A DNA stretch of 64,000 bases. It comes from Phocoena phocoena. Taxonomy: Eukaryota; Chordata; Mammalia; Artiodactyla; Phocoenidae. This document shows positions 48,924-61,155 of the stretch, in pieces; positions within the stretch are counted from its first letter, which is position 1, and each line of letters begins with the position of its first letter. The notes under the pieces were generated by a model. It had not been told where the DNA came from. It saw nothing but the letters and a program-made list of their open reading frames with translations, and did not search any database. A program made the translations under genes and the position numbers. The stretch is from NCBI RefSeq assembly GCF_963924675.1, contig NW_027077404.1, forward strand, positions 1-64,000, written 5' to 3'.

Positions 48924-50670
48924 CACCATGTGATTGGGAAATGATTTAAAATGCATCTCAGTTTTCGTATCCTGGTCCTCGGGTTCACCATTCCAGATGC
49001 TTTACTAACACTCTCCCCGCTTGGAGAGTCAGTGCCTTTAACCTCCTCTTTGGCACAGCATGCAATTTCTATGCAAAATGAACAGGAATACAGAGAACCA
49101 ATGAGAGACTAGCTGTAGGTGTCTGCACGGGCAAATGTAACGCTCATTGCCCACCAGGAAGAGGAATTAAACAAAGGCTCAGTGTGCCCTGCTGGAAACA
49201 GATTAGGGCCTGAAGCAATCCTGCGGTTTTGTGCCCAGCTCACAAGAAAGCGAGTTGAAGAAAGGAGCTCAGGGGCACTGTAATTCACAAACCTGCAGAG
49301 TTATAAATGACAGCTATCCTCCAAAAATATATTGAAGTAAGCCTGCGAAGGGGACTTGAAAGCGGGGCAGAATTTCAGGAAAACGATTGCAGGGGGTAGA
49401 CTGGAATTGCCCTGAAAGCATAGGAAAAGAGGCAGAACGTCGACAATGATGCACTTGGCCAAAAAGGGCGTATGCGTTTTTTCCTGAATATATTCAGGAA
49501 AAAACGCATACGCCCGTTTTGGCCAACCAAGCAAGCCTGTAAAGGAAATCTGCACTACAATGAAGTCTCACTGCCCCCCGGGCAAGAGGGCCATCTGAAA
49601 AAAGTGTAAAATCCAGAAAGGTAGGACAGGATATGGAGAACAGGGAGCCTTGTTATGCTGATTGGCAGGATGTAAATTGCCAGCAGCCAGCCTGGAGAAG
49701 TGTATGGTGTTTCCTGAAACACATAAGAAACAAAGCAACACAGTCTATGGCACTTCCACTTATGGTCCTATAGCTTACGGAAATTAAAATCAAAAACAGA
49801 CAGCCACCCCAATATTTGGGACGGCTGTGTTCACAAGAAGCTCGTCTACAGTAACAGGTAAATATCCCAGAAAGCAAAATATGGATAAAGAAGTTGTGGC
49901 ACGTACGTACAATGCAATATCACTCAGCAATGAAATCTGTGTCATCAGGCCTGTAGCGGCATAGTGAGTGGATGCAGGTACGGTGATTCTACGTGAACTA
50001 CGTCACACAGAAAAAGAAACATCATAAGATATCACTAATACACGGAATGTAAACTTGACTACACATGAACTGAATTACAAAACAGAACAGGGTCTCAAAT
50101 TTAGAAAACCAACTAGTGCTTGCTTATGGGGAAAGGTGCGTTGGGGTGCTTCATAAAACCAGAGACTGAAATTAGCACAGATAACTTTCCATAAGCCAAA
50201 TATGTAATAGACAAGACCTACTCCTTGCTCAACGAAATGGACCCAACACCACATATTCAACGCCTAGGAATATACCTGACTAGGAAGAATCTTAAAACCC
50301 ATGGATATATATGTCTCCGTAAGAGAATCAAGCGTGTGTACAGCAGCATAAACGCAGCAGTGAAAATCCGATAAATCCCATTATCAAAATAAATTTCAAA
50401 AAAAAATCATAAAGACAGTGAAATAGAGAGCAATTCTTAAATAATTCACTCAGGGCATGTGATGGAACCGGGATTTAACACATCTACACCCAGAGCTGGT
50501 TGAGACATAAGGCTGGACACTTCAGGCTGATAGCATTGGTGAGTTTCGGTGAGCAAATGCAGACCCTTTGAAGTCATACTGCATGGTACCCATTCCATGG
50601 GTCCCAACTCTCCAGGTTCAAGGGATTCTTCCTCCAGCTAAAACATGCATGGGAAACCAAGAGTATCGTC
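48924..50670 (+). repeat. Satellite monomer 29, mosaic type B1
   Basis: The left half matches monomer 25 ('cagcatgcaatttctatgc', 'ggaatacagagaacc'). The right half is ordinary allele 1 with 'agtaacagg', so the ~7-kb duplication ends inside this unit. Palindrome 49455-49526 has one right-arm mismatch ('cgcccgttttgg'). Private changes: 'acagcagcataaac' and 'gtgatggaaccggg'. LINE-1 relic about 49535-50406. Confidence 0.93.
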
Positions 50671-52417
50671 CACCATGTGATTGGGAAATGATTTAAAATT
50701 CATCTCAGTTTTCATATCCTGGTCCTCGGGTTCACCATTCCAGATGCTTTACTAACACTCTCCCCGCTTGGAGAGTCAGTGCCTTTAACCTCCTCTTTGG
50801 CACAGCTTGCAATTTCTGTGCAAAATGAACAGGAATAGGGAGAACCAATGAGAGACTAGCTGTAGGTGTCTGCACGGGCAAATGTAACGCTCATTGCCCA
50901 CCAGGAAGAGGAATTAAACAAAGGCTCAGTGTGCCCTGCTGGAAACAGATTAGGGCCTGAAGCAATCCTGCGGTTTTGTGCCCAGCTCACAAGAAAGCGA
51001 GTTGAAGAAAGGAGCTCAGGGGCACTGTAATTCACAAACCTGCAGAGTTATAAATGACAGCTTTCCTCCAAAAATATATTGAAGTAAGCCTGCGAAGGGG
51101 ACTTGAAAGCGGGGCAGAATTTCAGGAAAACGATTGCAGGGGGTAGACTGGAATTGCCCTGAAAGCATAGGAAAAGAGGCAGAACGTCGACAATGATGCA
51201 CTTGGCCAAAAAGGGCGTATGCGTTTTTTCCTGAATATATTCAGGAAAAAACGCATACGCCCTTTTTGGCCAACCAAGCAAGCCTGTAAATGAAATCTGC
51301 ACTACAATGAAGTCTCACTGCCCCCCTGGCAAAAGGGCCATCTGAAAAAAGTGTAAAATCCAGAAAGGTAGGACAGGATATGGAGAACAGGGAGCCTTGT
51401 TATGCTGATTGGCAGGATGTAAATTGCCAGCAGCCAGCCTGGAGAAGTGTATGGTGTTTCCTGAAACACGAAAGAAAGAAAGCAACACAGCCTATGGCAC
51501 TTCCACTTATGGTCCTATAGCTTACGGAAATTAAAATCAAAAACAGACAGCCACCCCAATATTTGAGACGGCTGTGTTCACAAGAAGCTCGTCTACAGTA
51601 TCAGGTAAATATCCCAGAAAGCAAAAAATGGATAAAGAACTTGTGGCACGTACGTACAATGCAATATCACTCAGCAATGAAATCTGTGTCATCAGGCCCG
51701 TAGCGGCATAGTGAGTGGATGCAGGTACGGTGATTCTACGTGAACTACGTCACACAGAAAAAGAAACATCATAAGATATCATGAATACACGGAATGTAAA
51801 CTTGACTACACATGAACTGAATTACAAAATAGAAAATGGTCTCAAATTTAGAAAACCAACTAGTGCTTGCTTATGGGGAAAGGTGCCTTGGGGTGCTGCA
51901 TAAAACCAGAGACTGAAATTAGCACAGATAACTTTCCATAAGCCCAATATGTAATAGACAAGACCTACTCCTTGCTCAACGAAATGGACCCAACACCACA
52001 TATTCAACGCCTAGGAATATACCTGACTAGGAAGAATCTTAAAACCCATGGATATATATGTCTCCGTAAGAGAATCAAGGGTGTGTACAGCGGCCGAAAG
52101 GCAGCAGTGAAAATCCGATAAATCCCATTATCAAAATAAATTTCGAAAACAAAACACAAAGACAGTGAAATAGAGAGCAATTCTTAAATAATTCACTCAG
52201 GGCATGTGATGCAACCGGGATTGACCACATCTACACCCAGAGCTGGTTGAGACATAAGGCTGGACACTTCAGGCTGATAGCATTGGTGAGTTTAGGTGAG
52301 TAAATGCACACCCTTTGAAGTCATACTGTATGGTACCTATTCCATGGGTCCCAACTCTTCAGGTTCAAGGGATTCTTCCTCCAGCTAAAACATGCATGTG
52401 AAACCCACAGTATGGTC
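50671..52417 (+). repeat. Satellite monomer 30, type B2 with allele-1 patches
   Basis: Mostly B2, but with the A1-like 'cagccagcctgg' near 51430 and 'cccgtagcgg' near 51698. Private changes: 'aaaattcatctcag', 'ttttcatatcc', 'gaaagaaagaaagc', 'gatatcatgaatac', 'gaaaatggtctc', 'gtgagtaaatgc'. Palindrome 51202-51273 is perfect; LINE-1 relic about 51282-52153. Confidence 0.92.
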
Positions 52418-54164
52418 CACCGTGTTATGGGGAAATGATTTAAAATGCATCTCAGTTTTCGTATCCTGGTCCTCGGGTTCACCATTCCAGATGATTTACT
52501 AACAGTCTCCCTGCTTGGAGAGTCAGTGCCTTTAACCTCCTGTTTGGCACAGCTTGCAATTTCTGTGCAAGATGAACAGGAATAGGGAGAACCAATGAGA
52601 GACTAGCTGTAGGTGTCTGCACGGGCAAATGGAACGCTCATTTCCCACCAGGAAGAGGAATTTACCAAAGGCTCAGCATGCCCTGCCCAAAACAGATTAG
52701 GGCCTGAAGCAATCCTGCGGTTTTGTGCCCAGTTCACAAGAAAGCGAGTTGAAGAAAGGAGCTCAGGGGCACTGTAATTCACAAACCTGCAGAGTTATAA
52801 ATGACAGCTATCCTCCAAAAATATATTGAAGTAAGCCTGCGAAGGGGACTTGAAAGCGGGGCAGAATTTCAGGAAAACGATTGCAGGGGGTAGACTGGAA
52901 TTGCCCTGAAAGCATAGGAAAAGAGGCAGAACGTCGACAATGATGCACTTGGCCAAAAAGGGCGTATGCGTTTTTTCCTGAATATATTCAGGAAAAAACG
53001 CATACGCCCTTTTTGGCCAACCAAGCAAGCCTGTAAAGGAAATCTGCACTACAATGAAGTCTCACTGCCCCCCTGGCAAAAGGGCCATCTGAAAAATGTG
53101 TAAAGTCCAGAAAGTTAGGACAGGATATGGAGAACAGGGAGCCTTGTTATGCTGATTGGCAGGATGTAAATTGCCAGCAGCCACCCTGGAGAAGTGTATG
53201 GTGTTTCCTGAAACACGAAAGAAACAAAGCAACACAGCCTATGGCACTTCCACTTAGGGTCCTATAGCTTACGGAAATTAAAATCAAAAACAGACAGCCA
53301 CCCCAATATTTGGGACGGCTGTGTTCACAAGAAGCTCGTCTACAGTAACAGGTAAATATCCCAGAAAGCAAAATATGGATAAAGAAGTTGTGGCACGTAC
53401 GTACAATGCAATATCACTCAGCAATGAAATCTGTGTCATCAGGCCCGTAGCGGCATAGTGAGTGGATGCAGGTACGGTGATTCTACGTGAACTACGTCAC
53501 ACAGAAAAAGAAACATCATAAGATATCACTAATACACGGAATGTAAACTTGACTACACATGAACTGATTTACAAAACAGAACAGGGTCTCAAATTTAGAA
53601 AACCAACTAGTGCTTGCTTATGGGGAAAGGTGCGTTGGGGTGCTTCATAAAACCAGAGACTGAAATTAGCACAGATAACTTTCCATAAGCCAAATATGTA
53701 ATAGACAAGACCTACTCCTTGCTCAACGAAATGGACCCAACACCACATATTCAACGCCTAGGAATATACCTGACTAGGAAGAATCTTAAAACCCATGGAT
53801 ATATATGTCTCCGTAAGAGAATCAAGCGTGTGTACAGCGGCATAAACGCAGCAGTGAAAATCCGATAAATCCCATTATCAAAATAAATTTCAAAAAAAAA
53901 TCATAAAGACAGTGAAATAGAGAGCAATTCTTAAATAATTCACTCAGGGCATGTGATGCAACCGGGATTTAACACATCTACACCCAGAGCTGGTTGAGAC
54001 ATAAGGCTGGACACTTCAGGCTGATAGCATTGGTGAGTTTCGGTGAGCAAATGCAGACCCTTTGAAGTCATACTGCATGGTACCCATTCCATGGGTCCCA
54101 ACTCTCCAGGTTCAAGGGATTCTTCCTCCAGCTAAAACATGCATGGGAAACCAAGAGTATCGTC
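52418..54164 (+). repeat. Satellite monomer 31, mosaic type A-2-1
   Basis: A-type through the palindrome (52949-53020, perfect) and 'cctgtaaaggaa'. It is allele 2 from about 53040-53068 ('ccctggcaaaaggg', 'cagccaccctgg', 'acgaaag') and allele 1 again from about 53310 ('ttgggacgg', 'agtaacagg'). The tract is about 250-300 bp and starts within about 50 bp of the palindrome. Private changes: 'aaaaatgtgtaaagtcc', 'gaaagttagg', 'cttagggtcc', 'gaactgatttac'. LINE-1 relic about 53029-53900. Confidence 0.92.
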
Positions 54165-55911
54165 CACCATGTGATTGGGAAATGATTTAAAATGCATCTC
54201 AGTTTTCGTATCCTGGTCCTCGGGTTCACCATTCCAGATGCTTTACTAACACTCTCCCTGCTTGGAGAGTCAGTGCCTTTAACCTCCTCTTTGGCACAGC
54301 TTGCAATTTCTGTGCAAAATGAACAGGAATAGGGAGAACCAATGAGAGACTAGCTGTAGGTGTCTGCACGGGCAAATGTAACGCTCATTTCCCACCAGGA
54401 AGAGGAATTAACCAAAGGCTCAGCGTGCCCTGCCGGAAACAGATTAGGGCCTGAAGCAATCCTGCGGTTTTGTGCCCAGCTCACAAGAAAGCGAGTTGAA
54501 GAAAGGAGCTCAGGGGCACTGTAATTCACAAACCTGCAGAGTTATAAATGACAGCTATCCTCCAAAAATATATTGAAGTAAGCCTGCGAAGGGGAGTTGA
54601 AAGCGGGGCAGAATTTCAGGAAAACGATTGCAGGGGGTAGACTGGAATTGCCCTGAAAGCATAGGAAAAGAGGCAGAACGTCGACAATGATGCACTTGGC
54701 CAAAAAGGGCGTATGCGTTTTTTCCTGAATATATTCAGGAAAAAACGCATACGCCCTTTTTGGCCAACCAAGCAAGCCTGTAAATGAAATCTGCACTACA
54801 ATGAAGTCTCACTGCCCCCCTGGCAAAAGGGCCATCTGAAAAAAGTGTAAAATCCAGAAAGGTAGGACAGGATATGGAGAACAGGGAGCCTTGTTATGCT
54901 GATTGGCAGGATGTAAATTGCCAGCAGCCACCCTGGAGAAGTGTATGGTGTTTCCTGAAACACGAAAGAAACAAAGCAACACAGCCTATGGCACTTCCAC
55001 TTATGGTCCTATAGCTTACGGAAATTAAAATCAAAAACAGACAGCCACCCCAATATTTGAGACGGCTGTGTTCACAAGAAGCTCGTCTACAGTATCAGGT
55101 AAATATCCCAGAAAGCAAAAAATGGATAAAGAACTTGTGGCACGTACGTACAATGCAATATCACTCAGCAATGAAATCTGTGTCATCAGGCCCATAGCGG
55201 CATAGTGAGTGGATGCAGGTACGGTGATTCTACGTGAACTACGTCACACAGAAAAAGAAACATCATAAGATATCACGAATACACGGAATGTAAACTTGAC
55301 TACACATGAACTGAATTACAAAATAGAAAAGGGTCTCAAATTTAGAAAACCAACTAGTGCTTGCTTATGGGGAAAGGTGCCTTGGGGTGCTGCATAAAAC
55401 CAGAGACTGAAATTAGCACAGATAACTTTCCATAAGCCCAATATGTAATAGACAAGACCTACTCCTTGCTCAACGAAATGGACCCAACACCACATATTCA
55501 ACGCCTAGGAATATACCTGACTAGGAAGAATCTTAAAACCCATGGATATATATGTCTCCGTAAGAGAATCAAGGGTGTGTACAGCGGCCGAAAGGCAGCA
55601 GTGAAAATCCGATAAATCCCATTATCAAAATAAATTTCGAAAACAAAACACAAAGACAGTGAAATAGAGAGCAATTCTTAAATAATTCACTCAGGGCATG
55701 TGATGCAACCGGGATTGACCACATCTACACCCAGAGCTGGTTGAGACATAAGGCTGGACACTTCAGGCTGATAGCATTGGTGAGTTTAGGTGAGCAAATG
55801 CACACCCTTTGAAGTCATACTGTATGGTACCTATTCCATGGGTCCCAACTCTTCAGGTTCAAGGGATTCTTCCTCCAGCTAAAACATGCATGTGAAACCC
55901 ACAGTATGGTC
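54165..55911 (+). repeat. Satellite monomer 32, type B2
   Basis: Palindrome 54696-54767 is perfect; LINE-1 relic about 54776-55647. The B left half carries the A-like 'ctccctgcttgg' near 54255 and 'catttcccacc'. It has 'gaaggggagttgaaagc', also found in monomers 18, 22, 26 and 37. Confidence 0.93.
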
Positions 55912-57657
55912 CACCGTGTTATGGGGAAATGATTTAAAATGCATCTCAGTTTTCGTATCCTGGTCCTCGGGTTCACCATTCCAGATGATTTACTAACAGT
56001 CTCCCTGCTTGGAGAGTCAGTGCCTTTAACCTCCTGTTTGGCACAGCTTGCAATTTCTGTGCAAGATGAACAGGAATAGGGAGAACCAATGAGAGACTAG
56101 CTGTAGGTGTCTGCACGGGCAAATGGAACGCTCATTTCCCACCAGGAAGAGGAATTTACCAAAGGCTCAGCATGCCCTGCCCGAAACAGATTAGGGCCTG
56201 AAGCAATCCTGCGGTTTTGTGCCCAGTTCACAAGAAAGCGAGTTGAAGAAAGGAGCTCAGGGGCACTGTAATTCACAAACCTGCAGAGTTATAAATGACA
56301 GCTATCCTCCAAAAATATATTGAAGTAAGCCTGCGAAGGGGACTTGAAAGCGGGGCAGAATTTCAGGAAAACGATTGCAGGGGGTAGACTGGAATTGCCC
56401 TGAAAGCATAGGAAAGAGGCAGAACGTGGACAATGATGCACTTGGCCAAAAAGGGCGTATGCGTTTTTTCCTGAATATATTCAGGAAAAAACGCATACGC
56501 CCTTTTTGGCCAACCAAGCAAGACTGTAAAGGAAATCTGCACTACAATGAAGTCTCACTGCCCCCCGGGCAAGAGGGCCATCTGAAAAAAGTGTAAAATC
56601 CAGAAAGGTAGGACAGGATATGGAGAACAGGGAGCCTTGTTATGCTGATTGGCAGGATGTAAATTGCCAGCAGCCAGCCTGGAGAAGTGTATGGTGTTTC
56701 CTGAAACACATAAGAAACAAAGCAACACAGTCTATGGCACTTCCACTTATGGTCCTATAGCTTACGGAAATTAAAATCAAAAACAGACAGCCACCCCAAT
56801 ATTTGGGACGGCTGTGTTCACAAGAAGCTCGTCTACAGTAACAGGTAAATATCCCAGAAAGCAAAATATGGATAAAGAAGTTGTGGCACGTACGTACAAT
56901 GCAATATCACTCAGCAATGAAATCTGTGTCATCAGGCCCGTAGCGGCATAGTGAGTGGATGCAGGTACGGTGATTCTACGTGAACTACGTCACACAGAAA
57001 AAGAAACATCATAAGATATCACTAATACACGGAATGTAAACTTGACTACACATGAACTGAATTACAAAACAGAACAGGGTCTCAAATTTAGAAAACCAAC
57101 TAGTGCTTGCTTATGGGGAAAGGTGCGTTGGGGTGCTTCATAAAACCAGAGACTGAAATTAGCACAGATAACTTTCCATAAGCCAAATATGTAATAGACA
57201 AGACCTACTCCTTGCTCAACGAAATGGACCCAACACCACATATTCAACGCCTAGGAATATACCTGACTAGGAAGAATCTTAAAACCCATGGATATATATG
57301 TCTCCGTAAGAGAATCAAGCGTGTGTACAGCGGCATAAACGCAGCAGTGAAAATCCGATAAATCCCATTATCAAAATAAATTTCAAAAAAAAATCATAAA
57401 GACAGTGAAATAGAGAGCAATTCTTAAATAATTCACTCAGGGCATGTGATGCAACCGGGATTTAACACATCTACACCCAGAGCTGGTTGAGACATAAGGC
57501 TGGACACTTCAGGCTGATAGCATTGGTGAGTTTCGGTGAGCAAATGCAGACCCTTTGAAGTCATACTGCATGGTACCCATTCCATGGGTCCCAACTCTCC
57601 AGGTTCAAGGGATTCTTCCTCCAGCTAAAACATGCATGGGAAACCAAGAGTATCGTC
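55912..57657 (+). repeat. Satellite monomer 33, type A1, 1,746 bp
   Basis: Just left of the palindrome (56442-56513, perfect) are private changes: a one-base deletion ('ataggaaagaggc', near 56411) and 'gaacgtggac' near 56427. Right of it is 'gcaagactgtaaagg', shared with monomer 34. It shares 'aaatggaacgctc' with monomers 10 and 31. LINE-1 relic about 56522-57393. Confidence 0.94.
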
Positions 57658-60011
57658 CACCATGTGATTGGGAAATGATTTAAAATGCATCTCAGTTTTC
57701 GTATCCTGGTCCTCGGGTTCACCATTCCAGATGCTTTACTAACACTCTCCCCGCTTGGAGAGTCAGTGCCTTTAACACCTCCTCTTTGGCACAGCTTGCA
57801 ATTTCTGTGCAAAATGAACAGGAATAGGGAGAACCAATGAGAGACTAGCTGTAGGTGTCTGCACGGGCAAATGTAACGCTCATTGCCCACCAGGAAGAGG
57901 AATTAAACAAAGGCTCAGTGTGCCCTGCTGGAAACAGATTAGGGCCTGAAGCAATCCTGCGGTTTTGTGCCCAGCTCACAAGAAAGCGAGTTGAAGAAAG
58001 GAGCTCAGGGGCACTGTAATTCACAAACCTGCAGAGTTATAAATGACAGCTTTCCTCCAAAAATATATTGAAGTAAGCCTGCGAAGGGGACTTGAAAGCG
58101 GGGCAGAATTTCAGGAAAACGATTGCAGGGGGTAGACTGGAATTGCCCTGAAAGCATAGGAAAAGAGGCAGAACGTCGACAATGATGCACTTGGCCAAAA
58201 AGGGCGTATGCGTTTTTTCCTGAATATATTCAGGAAAAAACGCATACGCCCTTTTTGGCCAACCAAGCAAGACTGTAAAGGAAATCTGCACTACAATGAA
58301 GTCTCACTGCCCCCCGGGCAAGAGGGCCATCTGAAAAAAGTGTAAAATCCAGAAAGGTAGGACAGGATATGGAGAACAGGGAGCCTTGTTATGCTGATTG
58401 GCAGGATGTAAATTGCCAGCAGCCAGCCTGGAGAAGTGTATGGTGTTTCCTGAAACACATAAGAAACAAAGCAACACAGTCTATGGCACTTCCACTTATG
58501 GTCCTATAGCTTACGGAAATTAAAATCAAAAACAGACAGCCACCCCAATATTTGGGACGGCTGTGTTCACAAGAAGCTCGTCTACAGTAACAGGTAAATA
58601 TCCCAGAAAGCAAAATATGGATAAAGAAGTTGTGGCACGTACGTACAATGCAATATCACTCAGCAATGAAATCTGTGTCATCAGGCCCGTAGCGGCATAG
58701 TGAGTGGATGCAGGTACGGTGATTCTACGTGAACTACGTCACACAGAAAAAGAAACATCATAAGATATCACTAATACACGGAATGTAAACTTGACTACAC
58801 ATGAACTGAATTACAAAACAGAACAGGGTCTCAAATTTAGAAAACCAACTAGTGCTTGCTTATGGGGAAAGGTGCGTTGGGGTGCTTCATAAAACCAGAG
58901 ACTGAAATTAGCACAGATAACTTTCCATAAGCCAAATATGTAATAGACAAGACCTACTCCTTGCTCAACGAAATGGACCCAACACCACATATTCAACGCC
59001 TAGGAATATACCTGACTAGGAAGAATCTTAAAACCCATGGATATATATGTCTCCGTAAGAGAATCAAGCGTGTGTACAGCGGCATAAACGCAGCAGTGAA
59101 AATCCGATAAATCCCATTATCAAAATAAATTTCAAAAAAAAATCATAAAGACAGTGAAATAGAGAGCAATTCTTAAATAATTCACTCAGGGCATGTGATG
59201 CAACCGGGATTTAACACATCTACACCCAGAGCTGGTTGAGACATAAGGCTGGACACTTCAGGCTGATAGCATTGGTGAGTTTCGGTGAGCAAATGCAGAC
59301 CCTTTGAAGTCATACTGCATGGTACCCATTCCATGGGTCCCAACTCTCCAGGTTCAAGGGATTCTTCCTCCAGCTAAAACATGCATGGGAAACCAAGAGT
59401 ATCGTCCACCATGTGATTGGGAAATGATTTAAAATGCATCTCAGTTTTCGTATCCTGGTCCTCGGGTTCACCATTCCAGATGCTTTACTAACACTCTCCC
59501 CGCTTGGAGAGTCAGTGCCTTTAACACCTCCTCTTTGGCACAGCTTGCAATTTCTGTGCAAAATGAACAGGAATAGGGAGAACCAATGAGAGACTAGCTG
59601 TAGGTGTCTGCACGGGCAAATGTAACGCTCATTGCCCACCAGGAAGAGGAATTAAACAAAGGCTCAGTGTGCCCTGCTGGAAACAGATTAGGGCCTGAAG
59701 CAATCCTGCGGTTTTGTGCCCAGCTCACAAGAAAGCGAGTTGAAGAAAGGAGCTCAGGGGCACTGTAATTCACAAACCTGCAGAGTTATAAATGACAGCT
59801 TTCCTCCAAAAATATATTGAAGTAAGCCTGCGAAGGGGACTTGAAAGCGGGGCAGAATTTCAGGAAAACGATTGCAGGGGGTAGACTGGAATTGCCCTGA
59901 AAGCATAGGAAAAGAGGCAGAACGTCGACAATGATGCACTTGGCCAAAAAGGGCGTATGCGTTTTTTCCTGAATATATTCAGGAAAAAACGCATACGCCC
60001 TTTTTGGCCAA
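56442..60011 (+). repeat. Single-unit tandem duplication, 1,749 bp, bounded by palindromes
   Basis: The segment from the palindrome of monomer 33 (56442) to that of monomer 34 (58262) is repeated from the palindrome of monomer 34 to that of monomer 35. Shared rare marks are 'gcaagactgtaaagg' (monomers 33 and 34) and 'ttaacacctcc' (monomers 34 and 35), both at an offset of 1,749 bp. Confidence 0.85.
57658..59406 (+). repeat. Satellite monomer 34, mosaic type B1, 1,749 bp
   Basis: B left half with a two-base insertion ('ttaacacctcc', near 57772) shared with monomer 35. The right half is allele 1 with 'gcaagactgtaaagg' shared with monomer 33. The A1/B2 switch lies between 58052 and 58271 and spans the palindrome (58191-58262, perfect). 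LINE-1 relic about 58271-59142. This is the expected product of a one-unit unequal exchange. Confidence 0.94.
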
Positions 60012-61155
60012 CCAAGCAAGCCTGTAAATGAAATCTGCACTACAATGAAGTCTCACTGCCCCCCTGGCAAAAGGGCCATCTGAAAAAAGTGTAAAATCCA
60101 GAAAGGTAGGACAGGATATGGAGAACAGGGAGCCTTGTTATGCTGATTGGCAGGATGTAAATTGCCAGCAGCCACCCTGGAGAAGTGTATGGTGTTTCCT
60201 GAAACACGAAAGAAACAAAGCAACACAGCCTATGGCACTTCCACTTATGGTCCTATAGCTTACGGAAATTAAAATCAAAAACCGACAGCCACCCCAATAT
60301 TTGAGACGGCTGTGTTCACAAGAAGCTCGTCTACAGTATCAGGTAAATATCCCAGAAAGCAAAAAATGGATAAAGAACTTGTGGCACGTACGTACAATGC
60401 AATATCACTCAGCAATGAAATCTGTGTCATCAGGCCCATAGCGGCATAGTGAGTGGATGCAGGTACGGTGATTCTACGTGAACTACGTCACACAGAAAAA
60501 GAAACATCATAAGATATCACGAATACACGGAATGTAAACTTGACTACACATGAACTGAATTACAAAATAGAAAAGGGTCTCAAATTTAGAAAACCAACTA
60601 GTGCTTGCTTATGGGGAAAGGTGCCTTGGGGTGCTGCATAAAACCAGAGACTGAAATTAGCACAGATAACTTTCCATAAGCCCAATATGTAATAGACAAG
60701 ACCTACTCCTTGCTCAACGAAATGGACCCAACACCACATATTCAACGCCTAGGAATATACCTGACTAGGAAGAATCTTAAAACCCATGGATATATATGTC
60801 TCCGTAAGAGAATCAAGGGTGTGTACAGCGGCCGAAAGGCAGCAGTGAAAATCCGATAAATCCCATTATCAAAATAAATTTCGAAAACAAAACACAAAGA
60901 CAGTGAAATAGAGAGCAATTCTTAAATAATTCACTCAGGGCATGTGATGCAACCGGGATTGACCACATCTACACCCAGAGCTGGTTGAGACATAAGGCTG
61001 GACACTTCAGGCTGATAGCATTGGTGAGTTTAGGTGAGCAAATGCACACCCTTTGAAGTCATACTGTATGGTACCTATTCCATGGGTCCCAACTCTTCAG
61101 GTTCAAGGGATTCTTCCTCCAGCTAAAACATGCATGTGAAACCCACAGTATGGTC
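59407..61155 (+). repeat. Satellite monomer 35, type B2, 1,749 bp
   Basis: The B left half carries the same 'ttaacacctcc' insertion as monomer 34. Right of the palindrome (59940-60011, perfect) it is ordinary allele 2. Private change: 'aaaaccgacagcc' near 60280. LINE-1 relic about 60020-60891. Confidence 0.94.

Noticed and set aside
57561..57890. A 109-codon antisense frame, repeated at 59310-59639
   Set aside because: Created by the two-base insertion 'ttaacacctcc' in monomers 34 and 35. It is a duplicated accident, not a conserved coding region.
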